Shown: one piece after another, positions 18,259-26,572 of the stretch
Layout: each line of letters begins with the position of its first letter
Position numbering within the stretch: position 1 is the first letter of the stretch
DNA from: an uncultured Oscillospiraceae bacterium
Lineage (GTDB): Bacteria > Bacillota > Clostridia > Oscillospirales > Oscillospiraceae
DNA length: 36,422 nucleotides
Reading direction: 5' to 3'
Assembly: GCA_947630395.1 (NCBI GenBank)
Contig: CANRHK010000003.1
Coordinates: 1-36,422 of the forward strand
The notes under the pieces: generated by a model
Told to the model about the DNA's origin: nothing
What the model saw: only the letters and a program-made list of their open reading frames with translations
Database searches by the model: none
Position numbers and translations under genes: made by a program

Positions 18259-18960
18259 CTATTTTTCGATGGTATATCCCACCCCCCACACGGTTTTGAT
18301 GAATTTCGGCTTTCTGGCCGGCTCGTGCATTTTCTCCCGCAGCCTGCCGATGTGCGCCATGACGGTGTTGTTGCTGTGGTAGAATTTCTCCCCCCACACC
18401 GCCTCAAACAGCTCCTCCGACGGGACCACCACGCCCTGGTGTTCGCAGAGATACCAGAGGATGGAGAACTCGATAGGCGTCAGGGAGAGCTCCCTCCCGA
18501 ACAGGACCGCCTTGTGGTTCTCCCTGTTGATCACAAGCCCGCGGATATCATACTCCACCGGCGCCGCCGGGGGATTTTCGCCCGCGTGGTTGTAGCGCGT
18601 ATAGCGGCGGAGCTGGGTCTTGACCCTGGCCACCACCTCCAGCGGATTGAAGGGCTTTGTAATATAGTCGTCCGCGCCGATGGTGAGCCCCATGATCTTG
18701 TCGCCGTCCTCCACCTTGGCGGTCAGCATAATGATGGGATAGTAGTGCTTTTCCCGGATCTTCCGGCAGATCTGGAATCCGTCCATATCCGGAAGCATAA
18801 TGTCCAAAATCGCCAGATCCAGATCGGTTTCCGCCGCGCACTGCAGCGCCTCTCGACCGCTGTAGCACTTGTATACGGTGTATCCGTCGTTTTTCAGGTA
18901 GACCTCGATGAGGTCCGCGATCTCCCTCTCATCGTCCACGATTAGAATTTTTTCGCCCAT
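18259..18960 (-). CDS. vanR: VanR-like OmpR-family response regulator
   Basis: Receiver domain (ILIVDDEREIADLIEVYLKNDGYTV, LAILDIMLPDMDG, KPFNPLEVVARVKTQLRR) and winged helix (LSLTPIEFSILWYLCEHQGVVVPSEELFEAVWGE). Confidence 0.88.
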   Translation of the reverse strand: MGEKILIVDDEREIADLIEVYLKNDGYTVYKCYSGREALQCAAETDLDLAILDIMLPDMDGFQICRKIREKHYYPIIMLTAKVEDGDKIMGLTIGADDYITKPFNPLEVVARVKTQLRRYTRYNHAGENPPAAPVEYDIRGLVINRENHKAVLFGRELSLTPIEFSILWYLCEHQGVVVPSEELFEAVWGEKFYHSNNTVMAHIGRLREKMHEPARKPKFIKTVWGVGYTIEK

Positions 18961-18991
18961 CCCGCCGCTCCTTCCTCTCTGGGTATTGTCC

Positions 18992-18997
18992 ATCATA
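18992..18997 (-). promoter_or_regulatory. Candidate extended -10 (TGG-TATGAT) upstream of vanR
   Basis: Minus strand GTGGTATGATGG about 30 bp before the vanR start; no convincing -35 box. Confidence 0.35.
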
Positions 18998-19056
18998 CCA
19001 CAAAAATCGCGGTTTAGGTACCCCCATCCCGGAAAAAGAGGGGAGGGAACGGCAGC

Positions 19057-19087
19057 AGGCCCCGCGGCGTGGACCGCCGCGGGGCCT
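19057..19087 (-). terminator. Terminator after the cytX-like gene
   Basis: 13-bp perfect stem AGGCCCCGCGGCG / CGCCGCGGGGCCT located 18 bp past the stop. Confidence 0.6.
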
Positions 19088-19104
19088 ACTTGAATAGATA
19101 CTGC

Positions 19105-20280
19105 TTATGCCTTGGTTTTTTTGCCGCCGGAGACGGCGTGGACCGCCGCGCAGAGGACAACCGTGGCCGCCATGTCCGGCAGGGTGTTGCCCACGATGAT
19201 ATCCACGGTCATGAGATACCGGTACAGCGCGAAACCGATGACCCAGATAACCAGGTTCCGCACGCAGACCGCCCTGTCGCTGAAGTCCTGCTTCAGCAGG
19301 AAGAAGTCCGCAATCTGGATGGCGATCATGGGGGCGAAGACCGAGCCGATGAGGTAGAGAAAGTCGGTGATATCGTCCATGGGGAAGAGGATGGCCCCCA
19401 CGGTGCCAATGACCGCCGCCGCCACGGCCACCCACTTGCCGTTGAGCCTGGAGGACACGGACTCGCTGGAGATACCGGCGGACCATGCGTCCAGGAAGGT
19501 GGTGGTGACGGTGGAGAACACGATGATCAGGAGGCCCGCCACGCCCAGGCCCGCTTTCACCATGATCTGGGCGATGTCGGACTCGCCGGTGAAGATGGCC
19601 GCGCCCATGCCGATGACGTACATCCAGCAGCTGACAATGCCGTAGACCACGGCGCTGGCGGCGGTGGCCTTAAAGGGATTCTTGGCCTGCCGGGTGTAGT
19701 CGCTAATCAGGGGCAGCCAGCTGAGGGGCATGGCCACCGACAGCTCCACCGCCGCGCCGAAGGTGAGGCTGTCGTCCATGGCGGCGGTTCCGCCGCCGGT
19801 GAAGATGACGCCGGAGAGCACCAGGGTCAGGAGGAACAGGGCGGCCATAGCCACGGTGTTCACCTTCCCCAGGTTGGTGATGCCGATGAGGATCCAGAGG
19901 ATGATGAGCCCGCCGATGACCAGGCACCAGATCCAGTTGCCGATGTTGAAGACGCCCCCGGCGGCGAGCGCGCCGTCGTAGATCATGATAGCGGTCCAGC
20001 CCACCAGCTGAAGGATGTTCAGCAGGGCGAAGAGGAGGCCGCCCCTGCCGCCGAAGCTCATTTTCACGGTCTCCATGGCACTCTTGCGGGCCCTGCCGCC
20101 GATGAGGCCGGCGGCAAACAGCATGGCGCAGCCAATGATGTGCCCCACCACAATGGCCAGGAGGCCCTTGGTGAAGCCCAGGGGCGCGAAGTAGGTGCCC
20201 GTCAAAATCTCGGCGATGGACACGCCGGCCCCGAACCAGATAAGGCCGTTTTCAAAGACAGAGGTACGTTTTTCCGCCAT
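19105..20280 (-). CDS. cytX: Cytosine-permease family transporter, putative hydroxymethylpyrimidine transporter CytX
   Basis: 391-aa NCS1-like multi-TM (FGAGVSIAEILTGTYFAPLGFTKGLLAIVVGHIIGCAMLF); last gene of the TPP-riboswitch operon. Confidence 0.8.
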   Translation of the reverse strand: MAEKRTSVFENGLIWFGAGVSIAEILTGTYFAPLGFTKGLLAIVVGHIIGCAMLFAAGLIGGRARKSAMETVKMSFGGRGGLLFALLNILQLVGWTAIMIYDGALAAGGVFNIGNWIWCLVIGGLIILWILIGITNLGKVNTVAMAALFLLTLVLSGVIFTGGGTAAMDDSLTFGAAVELSVAMPLSWLPLISDYTRQAKNPFKATAASAVVYGIVSCWMYVIGMGAAIFTGESDIAQIMVKAGLGVAGLLIIVFSTVTTTFLDAWSAGISSESVSSRLNGKWVAVAAAVIGTVGAILFPMDDITDFLYLIGSVFAPMIAIQIADFFLLKQDFSDRAVCVRNLVIWVIGFALYRYLMTVDIIVGNTLPDMAATVVLCAAVHAVSGGKKTKA

Positions 20281-20283
20281 TGC

Positions 20284-21090
20284 TCACGCCTCCTCCCCGA
20301 ACTTGCCGCCCAGGTCAAAGGCGTGGTCCATGGGCCCCCGCCCGGCCCCCAGATCCAGCATGGCCGCCAGGGCCCCGGAGAGGTACTCCTTGGCCCGCCG
20401 GATGGAGGCGGGCAGGTCGAAGCCCTTGGCCAGATTGGCGGCGATGGCGCTGGAGAGGGTGCAGCCGGTGCCGTGGGTATTGGGGTTGTCGATCCTCCGG
20501 CCTCGGAACCAGGTAAGAGCGCCGTGGTCGTAGAGGAGGTCGTTGGCGTCGGAGAGACTGTGGCCTCCCTTGCAGAGGACCGCGCAGCCCCACGCATCGC
20601 CGATTTTTTTGGCCGCCGACTCCATGTCCGCCTCGGATTGAATGGCGAGGCCCGAGAGGACCTCCGCCTCGGGGATGTTGGGGGTGATGACCGTGGCCAG
20701 GGGCAGCAGCTCGGCCTGGAGGGTGCCGGTGGCGTCGTCACTGATCAGCTTTGCCCCGCTGGTGGCCACCATCACCGGGTCCACCACGATGTTCCCGGCC
20801 CCGTAGTGCCGCAGCCGATCGGCGATCACCCGGATCAGGGGGGCGGCGGAGACCATGCCGATCTTCACCGCGTCCGGGCGGATGTCGTCGAACACCGCGT
20901 CGATTTGCAGTTGTAGGAATTCAGGGGTGGAATCCAAAATACCTGTTACGCCGGTGGTGTTCTGGGCCGTCAGCGCCGTAATGGCGCTCATGGCGAACAC
21001 CCCATTCATGGTCATCGTTTTCAGATCGGCCTGAATCCCGGCGCCTCCGCTGGAATCGCTTCCAGCGATCGTCAATGCTGTCTTTTTCAT
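20284..21090 (-). CDS. thiD: Hydroxymethylpyrimidine/phosphomethylpyrimidine kinase
   Basis: KKTALTIAGSDSSGGAGIQADLKTMTMNGVFAMSAITALTAQNT; NTHGTGCTLSSAIAANLAKG. Confidence 0.93.
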   Translation of the reverse strand: MKKTALTIAGSDSSGGAGIQADLKTMTMNGVFAMSAITALTAQNTTGVTGILDSTPEFLQLQIDAVFDDIRPDAVKIGMVSAAPLIRVIADRLRHYGAGNIVVDPVMVATSGAKLISDDATGTLQAELLPLATVITPNIPEAEVLSGLAIQSEADMESAAKKIGDAWGCAVLCKGGHSLSDANDLLYDHGALTWFRGRRIDNPNTHGTGCTLSSAIAANLAKGFDLPASIRRAKEYLSGALAAMLDLGAGRGPMDHAFDLGGKFGEEA

Positions 21091-21168
21091 GTGTACTCCT
21101 TTCGTTTTCTAGCATTGAAGTTTTATTACGCGGCGAAAGGTGGTGCCCCCAATCCGCCGCGGGCATAC

Positions 21169-21194
21169 ATTCTTTTTCTTGAAAGAAAAAGAAT
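21169..21194. repeat. A/T-rich perfect palindromic element between thiD and the HAD gene
   Basis: ATTCTTTTTCTT-GA-AAGAAAAAGAAT, 12-bp arms. Confidence 0.7.
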
Positions 21195-21232
21195 CAAAAA
21201 GAACTTTTATCTGGGGTCCGGCGATAGACGCT

Positions 21233-21889
21233 TCACAGGCGCAGCTCCCGCCAAAACGCCCCGTCGTCCAGGCGCTGGAGATACCAGCGGCAGAGGGCCT
21301 TGATCTCCGCCGCATCCCCGTCGGAGGACGGGTCGTACACCGCCGCCGTCAGGAAGCCCGCGCCAGCGGCGGTGCGGAGGGCATGGAGGGCGTCCTCAAA
21401 GACCACAACCTCCCCCGGCGCGGCGTCCATCAGCTCCGCGGCGCGGAGGTAGATAAGGGGCTCCCGCTTGCTGGTGCCAAGCTGATCACAGGTGATCATG
21501 GAGGAGAAGTACTTTGCCGCCCCCACCCGCTCCAGGGCGGCCCCGGCCAGCTCCCGGACGCCGGAGGTGGCCAGGACCATAGGGATCCCCGTCCCCCGCA
21601 ACCGCTCCAGCAGATCCAGCGCCCCCGGCTTCAGAGGGGCCTCGTGCCGGTAGAAGTGGGCGATGATCGCCATAACCCCCTTCTGGATCTCCTCAACCGT
21701 CTGCGCCAAATAGTAATGATCCCGCAGATAGACGGCCCCCTCCTCAAAGCTGAGGGTGTACAGAAGCTCTGCCAGTCCCGGCTGCGGGGTGACGCCCAGG
21801 CCCTCCAGGTACCGGGACGCGGCGTCCCGCCAGATGGGCATGGAGTCCAGCAGGGTGCCGTCCACGTCAAAGATGGCCCCCCGGATCAT
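21233..21889 (-). CDS. HAD superfamily phosphatase in the thiamine operon
   Basis: GAIFDVDGTLLDSMPIW, PMVLATSGVRELA, PGEVVVFEDALHALRTAAGAG; 4-bp overlap with thiE. Confidence 0.85.
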   Translation of the reverse strand: MIRGAIFDVDGTLLDSMPIWRDAASRYLEGLGVTPQPGLAELLYTLSFEEGAVYLRDHYYLAQTVEEIQKGVMAIIAHFYRHEAPLKPGALDLLERLRGTGIPMVLATSGVRELAGAALERVGAAKYFSSMITCDQLGTSKREPLIYLRAAELMDAAPGEVVVFEDALHALRTAAGAGFLTAAVYDPSSDGDAAEIKALCRWYLQRLDDGAFWRELRL

Positions 21890-22527
21890 AGCCCCAGGGC
21901 CTCCGCCGTGCGTTGCTTCAGCTGGGCGGCGGCTTTCTCAATATCCGGCTGGGCGAAGATGGCGCTGATGACCGCCACGCCGCAGATGCCGCTGCCCGCG
22001 AGCTCATGGACATTGCCCGCGCCGATGCCGCCGATGGCGACAACCGGGATGGACACAGCCTCGCAGATGGCTTTCAGCGTTTCATGGCTCACCTCCACGG
22101 CGTCCGCCTTGGAACCGGTGGGGAAGACGGCCCCCACCCCCAGATAGTCCGCGCCCCGCTGTTCCGCCAGAATAGCCTGCTCCACGGTCTGTGCGGAGAC
22201 GCCCACGATCTTATCAGGCCCCACCTTGGCCCGGACGTCCCCGGCCTCCATGTCGCTCTGGCCCACGTGGACGCCGTCGGCATCGGAGGCCAGAGCGATA
22301 TCCACGTCGTCGTCGATGACAAAGGGCACGCCGTAGCGCCGGCAGAGGGCCATGATCTCCACCGCCTCCGCCAGAAAGGCGTCGTGGTCCAACTCCTTCT
22401 CCCGCAGCTGCACAAAGGTGGCCCCGCCCTTCAGGGCCTGTTCCACCTGCTCATACAGGGTGGCGCCGTGGAGCCAGGAGCGGTCGGTGACGGCGTAGAG
22501 CAGCAGATCCTCTTTATCGCACCTCAT
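21886..22527 (-). CDS. thiE: Thiamine-phosphate synthase
   Basis: LYAVTDRSWLHG, VQLREKELDHDAFL, FVIDDDVDIALASDADGVHVGQSDM, VVAIGGIGAGNVHELAGSGICGVAVISAIF. Confidence 0.93.
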   Translation of the reverse strand: MRCDKEDLLLYAVTDRSWLHGATLYEQVEQALKGGATFVQLREKELDHDAFLAEAVEIMALCRRYGVPFVIDDDVDIALASDADGVHVGQSDMEAGDVRAKVGPDKIVGVSAQTVEQAILAEQRGADYLGVGAVFPTGSKADAVEVSHETLKAICEAVSIPVVAIGGIGAGNVHELAGSGICGVAVISAIFAQPDIEKAAAQLKQRTAEALGL

Positions 22528-23335
22528 ACTTGGCGCCCTCTTTCAGCGTTTTCCCGTCCATGTTGTAAATGGCGTCAATGATTCGGTTCCGATAGGTGGA
22601 GTTGCCGTCGCCGGGCAGCATATTGGCCCAGCCGATCTCCCCGGCCAGCCCCATGGCGCACACCGCTGCGGCGGCCGCTTCCAGCTTATGGTCCGGGTTG
22701 GCCACCAAAAACGCGGCCATCATGCCGGAGAGCTGGCAGCCGGTGCCGGTGATCCGGCCCATCTCCGGCCGGCCGTTGCGGATGACGTAGCACGTCTCTC
22801 CGTCCGCCACCAGGTCGATAGCCCCGGTAATGGCCACAATGACCCCGGCCCTGGCGGCGAAGTCCTTGGCGAAGCGGACCATGACGTCCAGGTTGTCCTC
22901 CGTCACCGCATCGGCGGCGTCGGCGTCCACGCCCTTGGTGGTGCCGCTGCCCAGGGCCAGGGTCTTGATCTCGGACACGTTGCCCCGGATAACATCCAGC
23001 TTCAGATCCTCCATCAGCCTCACGGCGGTGCTGGTGCGCAGGGCGCTGGCCCCGGCCCCCACCGGGTCCAGCAGGACCACGTGGCCCAGATCGTTGGCCC
23101 TATGGCCCGCCACGAACATGGCTTCGATGCTCCGCTTGTTCAAAGTGCCGATGTTGATGTTCAGCCCGCCGCAGATGGAGGTGATGTCGGCCACGTCCTC
23201 CGGCTCGTCGGACATGATGGGACTGCCGCCGCAGGCCAGCAGCACATTGGCCACGTCGTTGACCGTGACGTAGTTGGTGATGTTGTGGACCAGGGGCACG
23301 GTGTTTCGTACGTTGGTAATACAGGTTTCAAGCAT
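22514..23335 (-). CDS. thiM: Hydroxyethylthiazole kinase
   Basis: NTVPLVHNITNYVTVNDVANVLLACGGSPIMSDEPEDV; VLLDPVGAGAS; GTGCQLSGMMAAFL. Confidence 0.93.
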   Translation of the reverse strand: MLETCITNVRNTVPLVHNITNYVTVNDVANVLLACGGSPIMSDEPEDVADITSICGGLNINIGTLNKRSIEAMFVAGHRANDLGHVVLLDPVGAGASALRTSTAVRLMEDLKLDVIRGNVSEIKTLALGSGTTKGVDADAADAVTEDNLDVMVRFAKDFAARAGVIVAITGAIDLVADGETCYVIRNGRPEMGRITGTGCQLSGMMAAFLVANPDHKLEAAAAAVCAMGLAGEIGWANMLPGDGNSTYRNRIIDAIYNMDGKTLKEGAKYEVR

Positions 23336-23388
23336 GGATAGTTCCTCCTCGTTTTGATTTGACAACCTGTCCCAGGAAAAGGAAAACA

Positions 23389-23413
23389 CGCGCATACCAA
23401 GTCGGTACGCGCG
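23389..23413 (-). terminator. TPP riboswitch expression-platform terminator
   Basis: Inverted repeat CGCGCATACC / GGTACGCGCG (one G-U); on the minus strand followed by TGTTTTCCTTTTCC. Confidence 0.65.
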
Positions 23414-23429
23414 CGTTGTGTCAGCTCAC

Positions 23430-23512
23430 GGTTTCCCTACGTTGGCATTATCCAAATCAGGTTCTGGGTCGAAGGTCTACCTTCCTCTCAGCCTGTCACA
23501 CAAGCTCCCCAT
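23430..23512 (-). ncRNA. TPP riboswitch (THI element)
   Basis: Minus strand GGGGAGCTTGTGTGACAGGCTGAGAGGAAGGTAGACCTTCGACCCAGAACCTGATTTGGATAATGCCAACGTAGGGAAA contains the GGCTGAGAG, GACCC, ACCTGAT and TAATGCCA-CGTAGGGAA hallmarks. Confidence 0.97.
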
Positions 23513-23606
23513 GCAGTTGTCCAGATGATTATACGCCGCCCCGCCGCCGAATGCAAGAGGGAAATGGAGCAAAATCCGTTTTCTTCCGGTTCTGCCGCGG
23601 AAACAC

Positions 23607-23635
23607 TTGCAATCCGCCCCGGTTTCAGATAGAAT
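23607..23635 (+). promoter_or_regulatory. Sigma-A-like promoter of the aldo/keto reductase gene
   Basis: TTGCAA-N17-TAGAAT, 59 bp upstream of the ATG at 23694. Confidence 0.55.
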
Positions 23636-23693
23636 AGAGACGAAAATACAACAGCCTATGGCTGTGAGGGAAAACAGGCAAGGAGAGAAGACA

Positions 23694-24710
23694 ATGGATA
23701 CTTTGCGGCTGGGACGCACCAATCTGGTGGTCACGAAGAACGGCTTCGGCGCTCTGCCGGTGCAGCGGGTGGGCATGGAGGAGGCCGTCCGCATTCTGCG
23801 GAAGGCCTACGACGGCGGCATCAACTACTTCGACACCGCCCGGGCCTACACCGACAGCGAGGAGAAGTTGGGGAACGCCCTCCACGACGTGAGGGAGAAG
23901 ATTATCATCTCCACCAAGACCGGCGCTTCCACCCCGGAGGGGTTCTGGGCGGACCTGCACACCAGCCTGCGGCTATTGCAGACGGACTACATCGACATCT
24001 ACCAGTTCCACAACCCGGCGGTCTGCTACAAGCCCGGCGACGGCACCGGCATGTATGAGTGCATGCAGGAGGCCAGGGCCAAGGGCATGATCCGCCACAT
24101 CGGCATCACCAATCACCGCCTGGCGGTGGCGGAGGAGGCGGTGCGATCCGGGCTGTACGAGACCCTCCAGTTCCCCTTCTCCTATCTGGCCGGGGAGAAG
24201 GAGAAGGCCCTGGTGCGGCTCTGTCAGGACAGCGACATGGGCTTCATCTGCATGAAGGCTCTGGCCGGCGGGCTTATCACCCACTCCGACGTGGCCTACG
24301 CCTATCTGGCCCAGTTCCCGGTGGCACCCATCTGGGGCATCCAGCGGGAGAGTGAGCTGGACGAGTTCCTGTCCTACCAGGAGAACCCGCCTGTCATGAC
24401 CGAGGAGCGGAGGGCCTACGTGGCCAAGGAGCGCCAGGAGTTGGCGGGGGACTTCTGCCGGGGCTGCGGCTACTGCATGCCCTGTCCGGCGGGCATCGAG
24501 ATCAACACTTGCGCCCGCATGTCCCTGCTGCTGCGCCGATCCCCCGCGGCGGGCTGGCTGACGGAAAAGAGCCAGGCCATGATGAAGCAGATCGAGGGCT
24601 GCCTCCACTGCAACCAGTGCAAGTCCAAGTGCCCCTACGGCCTGGACACCCCCGCGCTGCTCCAGAAGAACTACGAGGACTACAAGACCTTCCTGCCCGC
24701 CGAGGGCTGA
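23694..24710 (+). CDS. Aldo/keto reductase with C-terminal 4Fe-4S domain
   Basis: MDTLRLGRTNLVVTKNGFGALPVQR, YFDTARAYTDSEEKLG, GCGYCMPCPAGIEI, CLHCNQCKSKCPYGLDTP. Confidence 0.9.
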   Translation: MDTLRLGRTNLVVTKNGFGALPVQRVGMEEAVRILRKAYDGGINYFDTARAYTDSEEKLGNALHDVREKIIISTKTGASTPEGFWADLHTSLRLLQTDYIDIYQFHNPAVCYKPGDGTGMYECMQEARAKGMIRHIGITNHRLAVAEEAVRSGLYETLQFPFSYLAGEKEKALVRLCQDSDMGFICMKALAGGLITHSDVAYAYLAQFPVAPIWGIQRESELDEFLSYQENPPVMTEERRAYVAKERQELAGDFCRGCGYCMPCPAGIEINTCARMSLLLRRSPAAGWLTEKSQAMMKQIEGCLHCNQCKSKCPYGLDTPALLQKNYEDYKTFLPAEG

Positions 24711-24714
24711 CCGG

Positions 24715-25182
24715 GTGCTGATCCTGTATCGGCCCCGGCTGGAGGATCTGTGGTTCCGGGAAGCGCTTTTGTGCGACCCGGCCACCATGGCCTACAACGC
24801 CGCCTGGGGCGGGACGATTCCGTTCCCCAGAGAGCGGTGGAGCGATTGGTACGATCGCTGGGTGTCCCCAGGGGACGGCGGGAGATTCTACCGGTATCTG
24901 CTGGACGGGGACAGCGGCGAATTTGTGGGGGAGACCGCCTATCACCTGGATCCCGGAAGAAATATTTACCTGGCGGATATCATCATAGCCGCGAAGCGCC
25001 GGGGCAGGGGATACGGCAGAGGGGGCCTGGAGCTGTTATGCCAGGCCGCGAAGAACAACGGCTGCACCGCGCTCTACGACGGTATCGCGGCGGATAACTC
25101 CGCCGTCTCCCTGTTCCTCCATAGCGGATTTACCGTGGAAGCTGTGACGGAGGATGTTGTAACGGTCAAAAAGCTGTTGTAG
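24715..25182 (+). CDS. GNAT family N-acetyltransferase
   Basis: 155 aa, IYLADIIIAAKRRGRGYGRGGLELLCQAAKNNGCTALYDGIAADNSAVSLFLHSGF; GTG start 4 bp after the AKR stop. Confidence 0.8.
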   Translation: MLILYRPRLEDLWFREALLCDPATMAYNAAWGGTIPFPRERWSDWYDRWVSPGDGGRFYRYLLDGDSGEFVGETAYHLDPGRNIYLADIIIAAKRRGRGYGRGGLELLCQAAKNNGCTALYDGIAADNSAVSLFLHSGFTVEAVTEDVVTVKKLL

Positions 25183-25200
25183 AACCGCTCAAAAATGGGA

Positions 25201-25232
25201 AAAGGAGACGGAGAAGATTCCGCCTCCTTTTT
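25201..25232 (+). terminator. Intrinsic terminator after the GNAT gene
   Basis: AAAGGAG(A)CGGA-GAAGAT-TCCG(C)CTCCTTTTT. Confidence 0.8.
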
Positions 25233-25295
25233 CGCATAGTCCCGCCTTTTCCGGGGAATACTGGTCCCATCCATCATAGAAGAGGAGTGGTGACC

Positions 25296-25961
25296 ATGTT
25301 CAAGCACGAAAAACAGTTATTCCATCCCGTGGAGGTGGAGCGCCCCAATCCCCAGTACGCGGCCCTGCTCCAGGAGCAGCTGGGCGGCGCCAACGGCGAG
25401 ATGAAAGCCGCCATGCAGTATATGTCCCAGAGCTTCCGTGTCAAGGACCAGGAGATCAAAGATCTGTTCCTGGATATCGCCGCCGAGGAGCTGGGCCACA
25501 TGGAGATGGTGGCCCAGACCATCAACCTGCTCAACGGCCACGACGTGGACGCGGGGAAGGTGGACGCCGGGGAGATCCAGACCCATGTGCTGCTGGGGCT
25601 GAACCCCGGCCTTATCAACGCCTCCGGCTACTCCTGGACCGGGGACTATGTCAGCGTCACAGGGGATCTCTGCGCGGACCTGCTGAGCAATATTGCCTCC
25701 GAGCAGCGGGCCAAGGTGGTCTATGAGTACCTGTACCGCCAGATCGACGACAAGAAGGTGCGGGAGACCATCGACTTCCTGCTGAACCGGGAGGAGGCCC
25801 ACAACCAGATGTTCCGGGACGCCTTCAACAAGGTCCAGGATACCGGATCCAACCGGGACTTCGGCACTACCAAGGCCGCCAAGATGTATTTCTCCCTGTC
25901 CAACCCCGGCCCCAACGCCTTTGCCGGGAACGAGGTCAAGGAGCCGGCTTTCGCCAAGTAA
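25296..25961 (+). CDS. Manganese catalase family protein
   Basis: MFKHEKQLFHPVEVERPNPQYAALLQEQLGGANGEMKAAMQYMSQSF, AAEELGHMEMVAQTINLLNG, NREEAHNQMF; RBS GAGGAG before the ATG at 25296. Confidence 0.9.
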   Translation: MFKHEKQLFHPVEVERPNPQYAALLQEQLGGANGEMKAAMQYMSQSFRVKDQEIKDLFLDIAAEELGHMEMVAQTINLLNGHDVDAGKVDAGEIQTHVLLGLNPGLINASGYSWTGDYVSVTGDLCADLLSNIASEQRAKVVYEYLYRQIDDKKVRETIDFLLNREEAHNQMFRDAFNKVQDTGSNRDFGTTKAAKMYFSLSNPGPNAFAGNEVKEPAFAK

Positions 25962-25981
25962 CTGTTTTACCCGCATACGCC

Positions 25982-26015
25982 AAGCGGCCGGAGGGGTTTT
26001 TCCCTCCGGCCGCTT
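25982..26015. terminator. Bidirectional terminator between convergent genes
   Basis: 14-bp perfect stem AAGCGGCCGGAGGG / CCCTCCGGCCGCTT. Confidence 0.75.
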
Positions 26016-26032
26016 CTGCTGTGATATAGGCG

Positions 26033-26572
26033 CTAATCCAGCAGGAAGCAGCTGGTGTAGGCGATGGTGTTGGGGCCGTAGTAGTAGGCAAGGCCGTTTT
26101 TCTGACAGACCTCCAGCACCAGCATGCCGTAGGCCTCCATGGAGGACACCATTTTGTCCGGGAACCGGCACGGCGCGTCCGGGTAGGAGCAGGCGGCGCA
26201 CTGGGTGCAGCACCCGGCCCCCAGGGCCAGCATGCCGGGGTACTCCTTCCGCAGAGCGGCGTAGAGCGCCTGAAAATGCTCTTTGTGCTCCCCCTCGGTC
26301 TCCATCATGGTCTCCACGTCCATGGAGTCCTCCAGCTCTCCTACGCTCTGCACCAGAATCCCGGTGTGATACCCGGCGATCCGCGCGGCACAGTCGGAGA
26401 GCTCCCCACAGCCCGGGGGGCAGCTCCAGCGCCTGCCGTACTGACCGCAGCTGTTGCCGGCGCACATGGCCCGGACTTCCTCCTTCAGCTCAATGGTGGA
26501 CGGGTCCAGGGGCGCGGCGTGGGTGAAGCCCGCGTCCTCCGCCATGCGGAGAATGCTTTCCAAGTCCGCCAT
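26033..26572 (-). CDS. DUF2284 family putative metal-binding protein
   Basis: CAGNSCGQYGRRWSCPPGCG, AGCCTQCAACSYPDAPCRFPDKMVSSMEAYGM; start overlaps the stop of the RACo-like gene. Confidence 0.85.
   Translation of the reverse strand: MADLESILRMAEDAGFTHAAPLDPSTIELKEEVRAMCAGNSCGQYGRRWSCPPGCGELSDCAARIAGYHTGILVQSVGELEDSMDVETMMETEGEHKEHFQALYAALRKEYPGMLALGAGCCTQCAACSYPDAPCRFPDKMVSSMEAYGMLVLEVCQKNGLAYYYGPNTIAYTSCFLLD

Noticed and set aside
19069-20916. 615-aa plus-strand ORF over cytX-thiD
   Set aside because: Antisense shadow of clear cytX and thiD genes; compositionally biased.
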